Source of the DNA: JAICQM01 sp963781555
Lineage (GTDB): Bacteria; Chloroflexota; Limnocylindria; QHBO01
NCBI GenBank assembly: GCA_963781555.1
Contig: CAWAGB010000006.1
Span: 806,001-870,000 of the forward strand
Direction: 5' to 3'
Length of the DNA stretch: 64,000 nt
The position numbers were made by a program, and so were the translations under genes. Under the pieces are notes generated by a model, which worked only from the letters and a program-made list of their open reading frames with translations, ran no database searches and was not told where the DNA came from. Shown piece by piece: positions 1 to 9,167 of this stretch. How positions within the stretch are numbered: the first letter of the stretch is position 1; each line of letters starts with the position of its first letter.

Positions 1-1140
1 GACGCCTTCGAGACCAAGACCGGCATCCACGTCAACTACACCTCGCAGCGCGACGAGTACTCGACCGTGCTGAGCAACCGCATCGAGCAGGGCGATCCGC
101 CGGACGTGGCGATCATCCCGGGCATCGGCTTCCTGCGCAGCTTCGCGAAGGACGATCTGCTGATTCCGCTTGCGGACCTCGGCCTCGACACGGATGCACT
201 CGCGAGTGCCTACGCGCCGAACCTGTCTGACATGGGTGTCAGCGTCGGCACCGTCAACGACGTGCCGCTGGCGATCATGGTCAAGCTCAACAGCAAGTCG
301 ACCATCTGGTACGACCCGAGCCGCTTCAGCGACAACGGCTGGGAGACTCCCACCGATTGGGACGGCCTGAAGGCCCTGACCGATCAGATCAAGGCCGACG
401 GGGCCACCCCGTGGGCCCTCGGCGCGTCCGACAGCTGGACGCTCACCGACTGGTTCGAGAGCATCTACCTGCGCCAGGCCGGCGAGGAGGCATACGACAA
501 GCTCTTCAGCGCCGACGGCGACTGGACCGATCAGTCCGTCAAGGACGCGATCGCGACCATGACCGAGATCCTCAATGACGACAACGTCGCCGGCGGCATC
601 GATGGTGCCCTTGCGACCGCGTTCGTCGATGGCATCGGCCTCGTCTTCAGCACGGATCCCACCGCGGAGATGTACTACGAGGGCGGGTTCGTCGGCGGCA
701 TCGCCACCGGCGACGTCAACGATGCGCTGGTTCCCGGCGAGACGATCGACTTCTTCGACTTCCCGGAGATCGATGGCAGCGGCTCCAAGATCACCGTCGG
801 TGGTGACGTGATGGCCGCCTTCACCAACGAGCCGGGCGTCGCGGAGTTCATGCAGTACCTCGCCAGCGCAGATGCCGGCAAGGCGTGGGTCGCGGGTGGG
901 ACGATCATCTCCCCCATGGCCGGCGTCGAGTCCGGTGATTACCCGGAGGCCGTCCAGAAGGAAGCGACGCAGATCGTCGAATCCGACCTGGCACGGTTCG
1001 ACGGGTCCGACCTCCTGCCGGGCGGCCCGGACCTGGGCACGGTTCTCCAGACCGCGATCCAGGATCCGTCCGCCGTGGACGGAGCTCTCAGTGACTTCCA
1101 GACCCAGGTGGACGACGCCTGGGCGGAGCTCAATGGCTAG
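1..1140 (+). CDS. Sugar ABC transporter substrate-binding protein (5' end cut by window)
   Basis: The reading frame is open from base 1 and ends with TAG at 1138-1140, giving 379 residues of a protein whose N-terminus and signal peptide lie outside the window. The fold-level pattern is that of family 1 extracellular solute-binding proteins: an early segment on the fused protein's conserved N-lobe, the PPDVAIIPG strand, a WYDPSRF ligand-lobe segment, and a tail ending DDAWAELNG. It should deliver a sugar or oligosaccharide outside the membrane to the two permeases that follow. A strong hairpin sits just after the stop. The co-transcribed GH38 mannosidase suggests a mannose-containing glycan as substrate, which is inference. 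Confidence 0.9.
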   Translation, partial: DAFETKTGIHVNYTSQRDEYSTVLSNRIEQGDPPDVAIIPGIGFLRSFAKDDLLIPLADLGLDTDALASAYAPNLSDMGVSVGTVNDVPLAIMVKLNSKSTIWYDPSRFSDNGWETPTDWDGLKALTDQIKADGATPWALGASDSWTLTDWFESIYLRQAGEEAYDKLFSADGDWTDQSVKDAIATMTEILNDDNVAGGIDGALATAFVDGIGLVFSTDPTAEMYYEGGFVGGIATGDVNDALVPGETIDFFDFPEIDGSGSKITVGGDVMAAFTNEPGVAEFMQYLASADAGKAWVAGGTIISPMAGVESGDYPEAVQKEATQIVESDLARFDGSDLLPGGPDLGTVLQTAIQDPSAVDGALSDFQTQVDDAWAELNG

Positions 1141-1152
1141 GACCTGACGAGC

Positions 1153-1182
1153 GAGAGGGCGGCCGGCGACGGCCGCCCTCTC
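1153..1182 (+). other. Intercistronic hairpin after binding-protein gene
   Basis: Perfect 13-bp inverted repeat (1153-1165 with 1170-1182) around a GCGA tetraloop, 12 bases after the stop of the binding-protein gene and 27 before the permease start. There is no T-tract. It probably acts as a partial terminator or 3' stabiliser that keeps binding-protein mRNA in excess over permease mRNA. Confidence 0.75.
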
Positions 1183-1209
1183 CACACCCCGGCGAGAGCG
1201 GAGCGCGCG

Positions 1210-2136
1210 ATGTCAGATGCCAGCGTGGTGGCCAAGCCCCTTGAACGAGGCAGCGGCTTCCCGAAGATGACCGATGGAGTGAGCTGGACGGCCAGCCTCT
1301 TTGTCGTGCCGGCGGTGGTTCTGCTGGGCATCTTCCTGCTCTACCCGACCATCAGCACCATCATCCTCAGCTTTGAGAACGGGCTGGACAACTACATCCG
1401 GCTCTTCACCCGAGACCCGAACTTCTTCGACGTCCGCAGCTTCCCGCCCACCGGCGCCTTCTGGAACAACGTGCTGTGGGTGATCTTCTACACCGGCGGC
1501 TGTGTCTTCTTCGGCCTCCTCATCGCCGTCATGGCGGCCCGCGTGCGCTACGAGGCGTTCATCAAAGCGATCGTCTTCCTGCCCCAGGCCATCGCGGCGA
1601 CCGCGCTCGGTGTCATCTGGCGTTTCGTGTATTTCCAGCAGCCCAAGACGGGTCTGCTCAACGCGGGCCTTGGCGTCTTCAACATCGACCCCATCTCGTG
1701 GCTGGGCAGCGCCACCTGGGTCAACACCTCGCTGATCATCGCCGGCATCTGGGGTTCGGTAGGCTTCGCCACCGTCATCCTGTCGGCGGCGCTCAAGGGC
1801 ATCAGCACCGAGATCCTCGAGGCGGCGCGCGTCGACGGCGCCCGAGAGAGCCAGATCTTCTGGCGCATCCTCGTGCCGATGCTGTCGCTGCCCATCAGCG
1901 TCGTCGCGGTGACCCTGATCATCAACGTCGTCAAGCTATTCGACCTGATCTTCGTCATGACCAAGGGTGGTCCCGGATCGTCGAGCCGCACCATCGCCTT
2001 CACCATGTACCAGGAGGCACTCTCCGCCCGCAACTTCGACTACGGCGCGGCGGTGGCGGTGGTCATGCTCGTCGTCCTGTTGCCCGTGATGATCTATAAC
2101 GTCCGGCGCTTCCGCGCCGAGAGGGTGGTGCAATGA
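1210..2136 (+). CDS. Sugar ABC transporter permease, CUT1 type (first)
   Basis: 308 residues with about six hydrophobic segments starting near residue 30 (SLFVVPAVVLLGIFLLYP), typical of MalF/UgpA-type permeases. The cytoplasmic EAA loop that contacts the ATPase is visible near residues 202-222 as EAARVDGARESQIFWRILVP. The extended N-terminus before the first helix fits this subfamily. It overlaps the next permease by 4 bases (ATGA at 2133), so the two are translationally coupled. No ATPase is encoded here, as is common where one MsiK-type ATPase serves several importers; that is family knowledge, not shown. Confidence 0.93.
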   Translation: MSDASVVAKPLERGSGFPKMTDGVSWTASLFVVPAVVLLGIFLLYPTISTIILSFENGLDNYIRLFTRDPNFFDVRSFPPTGAFWNNVLWVIFYTGGCVFFGLLIAVMAARVRYEAFIKAIVFLPQAIAATALGVIWRFVYFQQPKTGLLNAGLGVFNIDPISWLGSATWVNTSLIIAGIWGSVGFATVILSAALKGISTEILEAARVDGARESQIFWRILVPMLSLPISVVAVTLIINVVKLFDLIFVMTKGGPGSSSRTIAFTMYQEALSARNFDYGAAVAVVMLVVLLPVMIYNVRRFRAERVVQ

Positions 2137-3017
2137 CCGCGCTCGACGCTCCCGTTCTGGCGCCGCCTCGCACGCTCTCCGAACGCGTGATGCGCATCGT
2201 CAACAAGGCGCCGGTGCACATTGCCCTTGCAGTGGTGGCGCTTGTCTGGCTGCTGCCGACGATCGGTCTCTTGATCACCTCTGTGCGGCCACGCAGCGAG
2301 ATCCAGGCAAGCGGCTGGTGGACCGTCTTCGGCGGAAACGTTGATTTCACCATCGCCAACTACCAGGCGGTGCTCGAGCAGCAGAGCATGCTGCCGGCAT
2401 TCATCAACAGCGTCTCGATCGTTATCCCGTCCACCATCCTGCCGCTGCTGATCGCCTCGATGGCCGCCTACGGATTCGCTTGGGTCAAGTTTCCGTTCCG
2501 CGACACGCTCTTTCTGGGCGTCATCGCCATGCTCCTGATCCCGGCCCAGATGACATTCATCCCGCTCTCGCAGCTGATCCGTCAGACCGGCACCGGCGGC
2601 TCGTTCCTACCCATCTGGCTCATCCATACCGCGTTCGCGCTGCCGTTCGGGATCTTCCTGCTGCGCAACTTCTTCATCACCCTGCCCAAGGACCTCATCG
2701 AGGCGGCGCGCATCGACGGGGCGGGCAACGTCGACATCTTCCGGCGCATCGTGCTCCCGCTGTCGGTGCCGGCACTGGCCAGCTACGCCATCTTCCAGTT
2801 CCTGTGGACATGGAACGACCTGCTCATGGCGCTCGTCTTCGCCCCGCGCAACGGCCAGCCGATGACCGTCCAGATCACCAAGCTGCTGGGTACGTACGCC
2901 AGTGAGTGGTACCTGCTGGCGGCGGCATCGTTCCTGGTCATGGTGGTGCCGCTCATCGTCTTCTTCAGCCTGCAGCGCTTCTTCGTCCAGGGCCTCCTGG
3001 CCGGCTCGGTGAAGTGA
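2133..3017 (+). CDS. Sugar ABC transporter permease, CUT1 type (second)
   Basis: 294 residues, MalG/UgpE type, with about six membrane segments beginning near residue 28 and an EAA loop EAARIDGAGNVDIFRRIVLP near residues 190-209. It pairs with the upstream permease to form the transmembrane channel. The start is the ATG of the ATGA overlap. The C-terminus FFVQGLLAGSVK is the usual end of this family. The next gene begins 10 bases downstream, on the same strand. Confidence 0.93.
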   Translation: MTALDAPVLAPPRTLSERVMRIVNKAPVHIALAVVALVWLLPTIGLLITSVRPRSEIQASGWWTVFGGNVDFTIANYQAVLEQQSMLPAFINSVSIVIPSTILPLLIASMAAYGFAWVKFPFRDTLFLGVIAMLLIPAQMTFIPLSQLIRQTGTGGSFLPIWLIHTAFALPFGIFLLRNFFITLPKDLIEAARIDGAGNVDIFRRIVLPLSVPALASYAIFQFLWTWNDLLMALVFAPRNGQPMTVQITKLLGTYASEWYLLAAASFLVMVVPLIVFFSLQRFFVQGLLAGSVK

Positions 3018-3027
3018 TCCGCGGTAC

Positions 3028-3918
3028 GTGAGCTCCGCTCCTGCACCACGTGAAGGTCGCGGCCTCCGGGTCGCGACCTTCAACGTGCGTGCCGCCATCG
3101 GTCCCGGCCCATTCCCCGACCGCTGGTGGCGGCGCTGCGGCCATGGACGGCTGGAGCGGATCGGGACGGTCATCCGGGCGCTGGACGCGGACATCGTCGC
3201 GCTCCAGGAAGTCGCCGTGCTGGCGCTCGACGGCGAGGTGGTGGACCAGGCCGAACGGCTGGCGCGCCTGACGGACATGACGCATCGGTATGGGGCGGTT
3301 CGGACCTGGGTCGCGGACGACCCGGACGGAGTGCACGGCGCAGGGCTGTTCGGCAACGCATTGCTGTCGCGCGGGCTGATGACCGAGGCAGGTGTGATCG
3401 CGCTGCCACGGGCGGCGGATGGCGATCTCATCGAGGCGGGCGGCACCGAGGACCGCTGGGCCGGGGTGAGCTGGGCCGAAGCGCCGCTCTCCACCCGCGA
3501 GCCACGCTGCGCGGTCCTGGCCACCGTCGACGGGCTCCGCATCGCGAGCGCGCACCTGTCGCACATCGGTTCGGGCGAGCGGCTGCTCCAGGCGGCGGCG
3601 CTGGCGTCGAGCGGCGTCGACCTGGTGCTGGGCGACCTCAACAGCCCGCTCGACCATCCCGCCATGGAGCCATTCGCGGCCTGGACCGATGCCTTCGCCG
3701 CGGCCGGCATCCCGCTCGGGGATGACCGCCGGCGCTCGACCGACGACGGCTGGCCCATCGACCAGGTGCTGCTGCGTCCCGGCCTACCGTGGCACGTCGA
3801 AGCGTGCGAGGTGGTCCGAGCGGCCGGCGATGCCAGCGACCACTACCCGGTGATCGCCGACCTACGTCATTCGTCGCACGATGGGACCCATGCGACCGGG
3901 TACCCTCCCGCGCAATGA
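3028..3918 (+). CDS. Endonuclease/exonuclease/phosphatase family hydrolase
   Basis: 296 residues starting at GTG. The DNase I-like metallohydrolase motifs are in order: VATFNVRA, LQEVAVL with the metal-binding Glu, the HLSHIGSGER catalytic His segment, LVLGDLNSPL with Asp-x-Asn, and SDHYPVIADL with the terminal Asp-His. These enzymes cut phosphodiester bonds in nucleic acids, lipids or nucleotides, and the motifs do not tell which. It has no signal peptide. Its place between sugar permeases and a mannosidase, overlapping the latter by 4 bases, links it to glycan use, but the actual substrate is unknown. Confidence 0.8.
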   Translation: MSSAPAPREGRGLRVATFNVRAAIGPGPFPDRWWRRCGHGRLERIGTVIRALDADIVALQEVAVLALDGEVVDQAERLARLTDMTHRYGAVRTWVADDPDGVHGAGLFGNALLSRGLMTEAGVIALPRAADGDLIEAGGTEDRWAGVSWAEAPLSTREPRCAVLATVDGLRIASAHLSHIGSGERLLQAAALASSGVDLVLGDLNSPLDHPAMEPFAAWTDAFAAAGIPLGDDRRRSTDDGWPIDQVLLRPGLPWHVEACEVVRAAGDASDHYPVIADLRHSSHDGTHATGYPPAQ

Positions 3919-6638
3919 CCTCAGCCCCCAGCGACCGCCGCACCGTCCACGTGGTCCCGCATACGCACTGGGACCGCGAGTGGTATCGGCCCTTCCAGAG
4001 CTTCCGGATGCGGCTCGTCGACTGCGTCGATACGGTGCTCGACATGATGGACGCCGACCCGCGCTTCGCCTTCACCCTGGACGGCCAGCTGGCGACGGTC
4101 GACGACTATCTCGAGATCCGCCCCGAGGGCGAGGCCCGCATCCGGGCCGCCGTCGAGCGCGGCGCGTTGGCCATCGGTCCGTGGCAGATCCTGATGGACG
4201 AGTTCCTGGTGAGCGGCGAGAACATGATCCGCAACCTCCAGCTCGGCTGGGGTCGCGCGGAGGAGCTGGGAACGCCGATGCCGGTCGGCTACCTGCCCGA
4301 CATGTTCGGCCACGTGGCGCAGATGCCGCAGATCCTGCGCCGCGCTGGGATCGAGTCCGCGGTGGTGTGGCGCGGCGTGCCGGCTGCGGTCGACCATCAC
4401 CGCTTCCGATGGGAGGCGCCGGACGGCTCGGCGGTCACGACGCACTACCTCAACGAGGGCTACGGCAGCGCCGCCTACCTGCTGTCACTGCCCTCCGAGA
4501 CGGCCGCGAAGCTCGAGCCCTTCGCCCAGGCGATGCGCCCCTATTTCGGCGATGACCCGTTGCTGGCCATGTACGGCACCGACCACATGCTCCCCGACCT
4601 CGCCCTCCTCCAGTACCTGGACGGCATCAACGCCGCCCAGGACGGCTTCCACCTCCAGACCGATACCCTGAAGGCGTACGTCGCGCAGACCGCCACCGCC
4701 GCCGGGCCGATGCCGACGTGGCGCGGCGAGATGCGCTCCAGCGCGCGGGCCAACATCCTGATGGGCGTCAACTCGGCGCGGATCGACCTCAAGGCCGCCT
4801 GTGGTCGCGCCGAACGTGCCCTGGAGCGCTATGCGGAGCCCCTGACGGCCTTGTGGGGTGCCGAGTGGCCGGCGGCCTACCTGCGCCTCGCCTGGCGGCG
4901 CGTGATCGAGAACAGCGCACACGACTCGATCTGTGGCTGCAGCATCGACCCGGTGGTGGCGCAGGTGCTCGTCCGCTTCGCCGAGGCCGAGCAGGTCGCC
5001 GGCGACCTTGCGGCGCGGGCCGCCGGCCGGCAGGCGGCCCGCGTCCCGCGGGGCGGCTTCGCTGTCCTCTCCCCCACCCCCGCTGCGCGCGTCGGCCAGA
5101 TGGAGCTGTCGCTGCCGGTTCCCGAAGAATGGGAGGCGCTGAGCCTCGAGGATGCGGCTGGCCGCCGCTACGCCACCCAGGAGCTGGCGCGCGCCGAGCG
5201 GCTCGTCTTCGACGAGACCATGCCGGGCGAGGAGATCGGCGTCCTGCTGGAGCGGCGCGTCCACGGGCGCGAGCTCTTCGGTCGCTACCTGCGCGGCTGG
5301 GTCATCGGTGCGCGGGAGGTCACCCTCGAGGTGGACGCGGAGCCGGACGCCACCTGGGTCGACGTCGACCTCATGCGCCGCGAGATCGACCTGGCGACCA
5401 CGGGTGCCGCGGGCACCTGGCGGCTGCGGGTCGTTTCCGCCGCGCGGCGGCGGGTCATCGCCGAGGCCGCCGTGCCGCCCATGGGCTGGACCGCGCTGCA
5501 TCCCGTGGAGGGTGCCGCGGCACCGGTCGCGGGGGCCGTGATCAGCAGTGGCCGAGGCCTCGCGAACGGCCTGCTTCGGGTCGAGGCGAGCGATGACGGC
5601 CGGCTCACCCTCAGCGCTGCGGACGGGACCCGGCTGGTCGGGGTCGGCACGATCACCGATGGCGGCGACTACGGCGACAGCTACAACTACGGCCCTCCTG
5701 CCGCGGACCGCCTCGTGAGCGAGCCGCGCGACGTCGCGGTGACCCTGGCGCTCGACGGGCGGCTGCGATCGGTGCTCGAGGTGCGCCGCACGTACGACTG
5801 GCCCGTCGGGCTCGATGGGCGGCAGCGGTCCACGGACACCGCGCCGACCGAGGTGCTGACCCGCGTCGAGCTGCGCAGCGGCGAGCCGTTCGCGCGCATC
5901 GAGGTGGTGTTCGAAAATCGTTCGGCCGATCACCGCGTGCGGTTCGAGGTGCCGACCGCGGTGCGCGCCGCCTCGTCGTTCGCCGAGGGGCAGCTGGCGG
6001 TCGTCGAGCGCCCCGCGTCGGAGATCGAGGCGGGGCACGGCGAGGTACCGCTGCCGACCTATCCGGCCCGCGCCTTCGTCGACGCCGGCGGGGCGGCGGT
6101 GCTCGGCCTGCACACGCTGGAGTACGAGCTCATCGAGGAGCGCGCGCTGCAGGTCACGCTGCTCCGCTCGATCGGGCTCATCAGCCGCAACGACAACCCG
6201 TACCGCGAGGACCCCGCGGGGCCGCAGATCGAGGTGCCCGACGCGCAGCTGCGCGGCCCGTGGGCCATCTCGTTCGCACTGATGCCCCATGCCGGCGATT
6301 GGGAGGCGGGGCGGGTGGCTGCCGCGGCGGAGGCGTACCGCCACGACCTGCTCGTCGCGGCGGGCACGGCCGACGCCGACGCGCAGCTCCCCGGGGGCGC
6401 GGCTGGGATCGAGATCGACGGTGGCGCGCTCTCGGCGCTCCTCCGGGTCGACGATGAGCTCGAGCTGCGCGTGCTGCGCGAGGCGTCGACCGATGGCGAG
6501 GTGACCGTCCGCGGCCCATTCGCGACCGCTCGCGAGGTTGACCTGCTGGGCGGGGATCGGGGCGGCCTGGACTGTATCCCGGGTGAGCTGCGCCTGGCGG
6601 TGGGCGCGTGGGAGTTCCGGACCATCCGCCTCCGCTGA
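3915..6638 (+). CDS. Alpha-mannosidase, glycoside hydrolase family 38
   Basis: 907 residues from the ATG that overlaps the previous stop (ATGA); the upstream in-frame ATG at 3789 would lie deep in the preceding gene. The N-terminal zinc site is H16/D20 in PHTHWDREW, the likely nucleophile is D129 in YLPDMFGHVAQ, and another zinc-ligand segment is AHDSICGCSID at H336. The middle helical and C-terminal beta domains have normal family length. There is no signal peptide, so it should trim imported alpha-mannosides in the cytoplasm. The closest known kind is the bacterial alpha-1,3-mannosidase group; linkage specificity cannot be read from sequence. Confidence 0.93.
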   Translation: MTSAPSDRRTVHVVPHTHWDREWYRPFQSFRMRLVDCVDTVLDMMDADPRFAFTLDGQLATVDDYLEIRPEGEARIRAAVERGALAIGPWQILMDEFLVSGENMIRNLQLGWGRAEELGTPMPVGYLPDMFGHVAQMPQILRRAGIESAVVWRGVPAAVDHHRFRWEAPDGSAVTTHYLNEGYGSAAYLLSLPSETAAKLEPFAQAMRPYFGDDPLLAMYGTDHMLPDLALLQYLDGINAAQDGFHLQTDTLKAYVAQTATAAGPMPTWRGEMRSSARANILMGVNSARIDLKAACGRAERALERYAEPLTALWGAEWPAAYLRLAWRRVIENSAHDSICGCSIDPVVAQVLVRFAEAEQVAGDLAARAAGRQAARVPRGGFAVLSPTPAARVGQMELSLPVPEEWEALSLEDAAGRRYATQELARAERLVFDETMPGEEIGVLLERRVHGRELFGRYLRGWVIGAREVTLEVDAEPDATWVDVDLMRREIDLATTGAAGTWRLRVVSAARRRVIAEAAVPPMGWTALHPVEGAAAPVAGAVISSGRGLANGLLRVEASDDGRLTLSAADGTRLVGVGTITDGGDYGDSYNYGPPAADRLVSEPRDVAVTLALDGRLRSVLEVRRTYDWPVGLDGRQRSTDTAPTEVLTRVELRSGEPFARIEVVFENRSADHRVRFEVPTAVRAASSFAEGQLAVVERPASEIEAGHGEVPLPTYPARAFVDAGGAAVLGLHTLEYELIEERALQVTLLRSIGLISRNDNPYREDPAGPQIEVPDAQLRGPWAISFALMPHAGDWEAGRVAAAAEAYRHDLLVAAGTADADAQLPGGAAGIEIDGGALSALLRVDDELELRVLREASTDGEVTVRGPFATAREVDLLGGDRGGLDCIPGELRLAVGAWEFRTIRLR

Positions 6639-6664
6639 CCCGAGCCAGAATCCGACCGGGCGCC

Positions 6665-7456
6665 TCAGCCGAGCCGGGTGAGGATCTGCTCCCGCTCGAA
6701 GGCCCACGAGCCGACGATCAGGGCAACCCCGATGAGCCCGCCGACGACCAGGTCACCGACCAGCACCTGGCTGGTGCTGAAGGTCGCCTGGCCGCCGAAG
6801 AACTGGGCCACCGCCACGCCGATGATCGGGATCACCACGAATCCGCCGATCTGCTGCGCCGTGCGCGGGTCGCCCACCCGCGAGCTGACCACGATGCCGA
6901 GCAGCACCGAAAAGAGGCAGATGAGCGGCACCAGGCTGACCATGGCGATGATCCACGTCTGGCTGAAGACAAGGACGGTGAGGCGTGGGTCTGCGATGGC
7001 GCCGTTCACCAGGCCATACAGCACGAACACCAGCCACGTGGCGCTGACGGCGGGGAGAGCTGCCGCGAACGTCTTGCCGGCCAGGAGCTCACCGACCCGG
7101 ATCGGCGTCGCCAGCTGCGGCTCCAGGGAGCGCACCGTCTTCTCGCCGATGACCGACTGCGTCGCGATTGCCATCGGCACCATCGCCGGGATGAGGAGGA
7201 AGTAGGCCATGAAGTTGGTGACGATGAAGCCCTGCACCGCGAGCTTCACGGGCAGGTCCGGGAACTCCTTGATGTACTGCTCGACCTGCCCGATCTGGCT
7301 TGGGTCAAGGCTGCGGGCCTCGATGAACGCCACGATCCCGGTGGGGATGGCGGCGAAAACGAGGGCGGGCAGCAGGACCGCGAACAGCAGCAACCGGTTG
7401 CTCACGATCTCGCGCCACTCCTTGGCGAAGACCGCCCACACGTAGCCGGCGCGCAT
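6665..7456 (-). CDS. ABC-2 type exporter permease, NatB-like
   Basis: 263 residues, starting VFAKEWREIVSNRLLL, the hallmark cytoplasmic entry of ABC-2/NatB permeases, followed by about six membrane segments and a first periplasmic loop at roughly residues 45-85. Its ATG shares one base with the stop of the ATPase gene before it (TGATG at 7454-7458), so the two form one transporter. Sodium or antibiotic export is typical for the family; the substrate is not evident. It ends 26 bases from the convergent mannosidase gene. Confidence 0.85.
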   Translation of the reverse strand: MRAGYVWAVFAKEWREIVSNRLLLFAVLLPALVFAAIPTGIVAFIEARSLDPSQIGQVEQYIKEFPDLPVKLAVQGFIVTNFMAYFLLIPAMVPMAIATQSVIGEKTVRSLEPQLATPIRVGELLAGKTFAAALPAVSATWLVFVLYGLVNGAIADPRLTVLVFSQTWIIAMVSLVPLICLFSVLLGIVVSSRVGDPRTAQQIGGFVVIPIIGVAVAQFFGGQATFSTSQVLVGDLVVGGLIGVALIVGSWAFEREQILTRLG

Positions 7457-8406
7457 CAGGCGACCTCCCGTCCGACATCGACCGATGGCGAAGCGCCGAC
7501 CATGCCGAGGTACACGTCCTCGAGGCTCGCCGCTTCCTCGCGGACCGACAGGATGCGCGCGCCGTCGGCGACCAGGGCGCGCACCACCTCCGGATTGTCG
7601 CCGCGCGGATCGCCCACCTCGACGAGGAGGGTCTGGCCCTCGCCGCGCGCCGAGCCGACGAACGGCAGGCGCGCGACCGTCTCGAGGAACGAGTCAGGCC
7701 CGCGCGGTCCGACGAGCTCGATGCGGGTCGTGGCCCGGCGGCCGAGACGGCGCAGGGCGGCCGGGGTGCCGACGCTCAGCAAGGTGGTGCGCATGATCCC
7801 GATCCGGTCGCACAGGCGCTCCGCCTCGTCAAGGTTGTGGGTGCAGATGACAATCGAGCGCCCTGCGTCGCGGAGCGCACCCACGATCTCCCGCACCTGG
7901 CGCGCTGCCGACGGATCGAGGCCGCTGGTCGGCTCGTCGAGGTAGATCACCTCGGGCTCGTGGAGCAGGGCGCGCGCCACCGCGACCTTCTGGCGCATGC
8001 CCTTGCTGAAGCCCGCCACCCGGCGGTCGGCATGCTCGGTCATCCCGACCAGGTCGAGGTGCCGCGCCACCGCATGGCGCGCCGTCGAGCCATGCAGTCC
8101 GTAGAGGCGTGCGTAGTAGGCGAGATTCTGGCGCGCAGTGAGCCGGTCGTGGAGACCCGGCGCCTCGGTCAGGATGCCGGTCTGCGCGCGTACCGCCTCG
8201 GTATCGGTCGTCAGCTCGAGGCCGTTGAGCCGGGCGCTGCCCGCTGTCGGCGCCACCAGGCCGGCGAGCATGCGCACCGTCGTCGTCTTGCCCGCCCCAT
8301 TGGGCCCCAGCAGGCCGAAGATCTCGCCATCCCCGACCGTGAACGACAGGTCGCGGACCGCCTCCAGCGACCCGAAGCGCTTGGCGAGCCCATCGACCTC
8401 GATCAA
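7456..8406 (-). CDS. ABC exporter ATP-binding protein, NatA/DrrA-like
   Basis: 316 residues from a TTG start at 8406 that overlaps the stop of the preceding gene (TTGA) and has GGAGAGG about eight bases upstream; longer in-frame starts would sit inside that gene. Walker A is GPNGAGKTTTVRML, signature FSKGMRQKVAVARAL, Walker B VIYLDEPTSGLDP and the H-loop His is in ICTHNLDEAE. A C-terminal domain of about 90 residues after residue 220 is typical of the DrrA group. It energises the downstream permease. Confidence 0.92.
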   Translation of the reverse strand: MIEVDGLAKRFGSLEAVRDLSFTVGDGEIFGLLGPNGAGKTTTVRMLAGLVAPTAGSARLNGLELTTDTEAVRAQTGILTEAPGLHDRLTARQNLAYYARLYGLHGSTARHAVARHLDLVGMTEHADRRVAGFSKGMRQKVAVARALLHEPEVIYLDEPTSGLDPSAARQVREIVGALRDAGRSIVICTHNLDEAERLCDRIGIMRTTLLSVGTPAALRRLGRRATTRIELVGPRGPDSFLETVARLPFVGSARGEGQTLLVEVGDPRGDNPEVVRALVADGARILSVREEAASLEDVYLGMVGASPSVDVGREVA

Positions 8407-9167
8407 GGCCGCACCCTCTCCAGCAGCTCTCCCAGCCGGGCCCACACCCGTGCCGGGGCCGCGGTGCCCGTGCCGCTGCGATGCGTCGCCTCGTCCGACA
8501 CGACCCCCCCGTCGGAGAGGCGCACCACCCGGTCGGTAGCGGCCGCCACGCCGGGATCGTGGGTGACCACGATGAGCGTCACCCCGCGCTCGCGGTTGAG
8601 GCCGCGCAGCATGGCCATCAGCGCGTCGCTCGTCTCGGAGTCGACCTCGCCGGTCGGCTCGTCGCCGAGGATCACCGCCGGGTCGTTGACGAGGGAGCGC
8701 GCGATGGCGACGCGCTGCTGCTCCCCGCCGGACAGCTCGGTTGGGCGATGCTTCAGCCGATGCCCGAGGCCCACCAGCTCGAGCAGCTCTGCGGCGCGCT
8801 CGCGTCCGTCGCGGCGGCGAGGGCCGTAGCGCAGCGGCAGCATCACGTTCTCGATGGCGTTGAGGGTCGGGATCAGGTTGAACTCCTGGAAGACGAAGCC
8901 GATGCGCTGCTGGCGGACGCGCGCAAGGTCGCCGTCCGACGCGCCGATGACGCTGCGCCCGTCGATGAGCAGCTCCCCGGAGGTCGGCCGCAGCAGGCAG
9001 CCGAGCAGGTCGAGCAGCGTGGTCTTGCCGCTCCCCGACCGTCCCATGATCGCCATGAACTCGCCGGGCTGCACATCGAGGCTGATGCCGTTCACCGCCC
9101 GCACCTCCCCACCGCCGCGGCGGTACACCTTGGTCAGCTCGCGCGCCGACAGGATGGGGCCGCTCAT
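8403..9167 (-). CDS. ABC transporter ATP-binding protein, MacB/LolD type
   Basis: 254 residues. Walker A GRSGSGKTTLLDLL, Q-loop FVFQEFNLIPTL, signature LSGGEQQRVAIARSL, Walker B VILGDEPTGEVD and H-loop VVTHDPGVA are all present. The FNLIPTLNAIENV segment is characteristic of LolD/MacB-type ATPases that drive mechanotransmission rather than transport through a channel. It overlaps the FtsX-domain permease upstream by 4 bases and the NatA-type ATPase downstream by 4 bases. The last 30 residues are an extra tail past the usual family end. Confidence 0.92.
   Translation of the reverse strand: MSGPILSARELTKVYRRGGGEVRAVNGISLDVQPGEFMAIMGRSGSGKTTLLDLLGCLLRPTSGELLIDGRSVIGASDGDLARVRQQRIGFVFQEFNLIPTLNAIENVMLPLRYGPRRRDGRERAAELLELVGLGHRLKHRPTELSGGEQQRVAIARSLVNDPAVILGDEPTGEVDSETSDALMAMLRGLNRERGVTLIVVTHDPGVAAATDRVVRLSDGGVVSDEATHRSGTGTAAPARVWARLGELLERVRP

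Noticed and set aside
4485..6707. 740-residue minus-strand frame
   Set aside because: Shadow of the GH38 gene; composition is low-complexity and no motif is seen.
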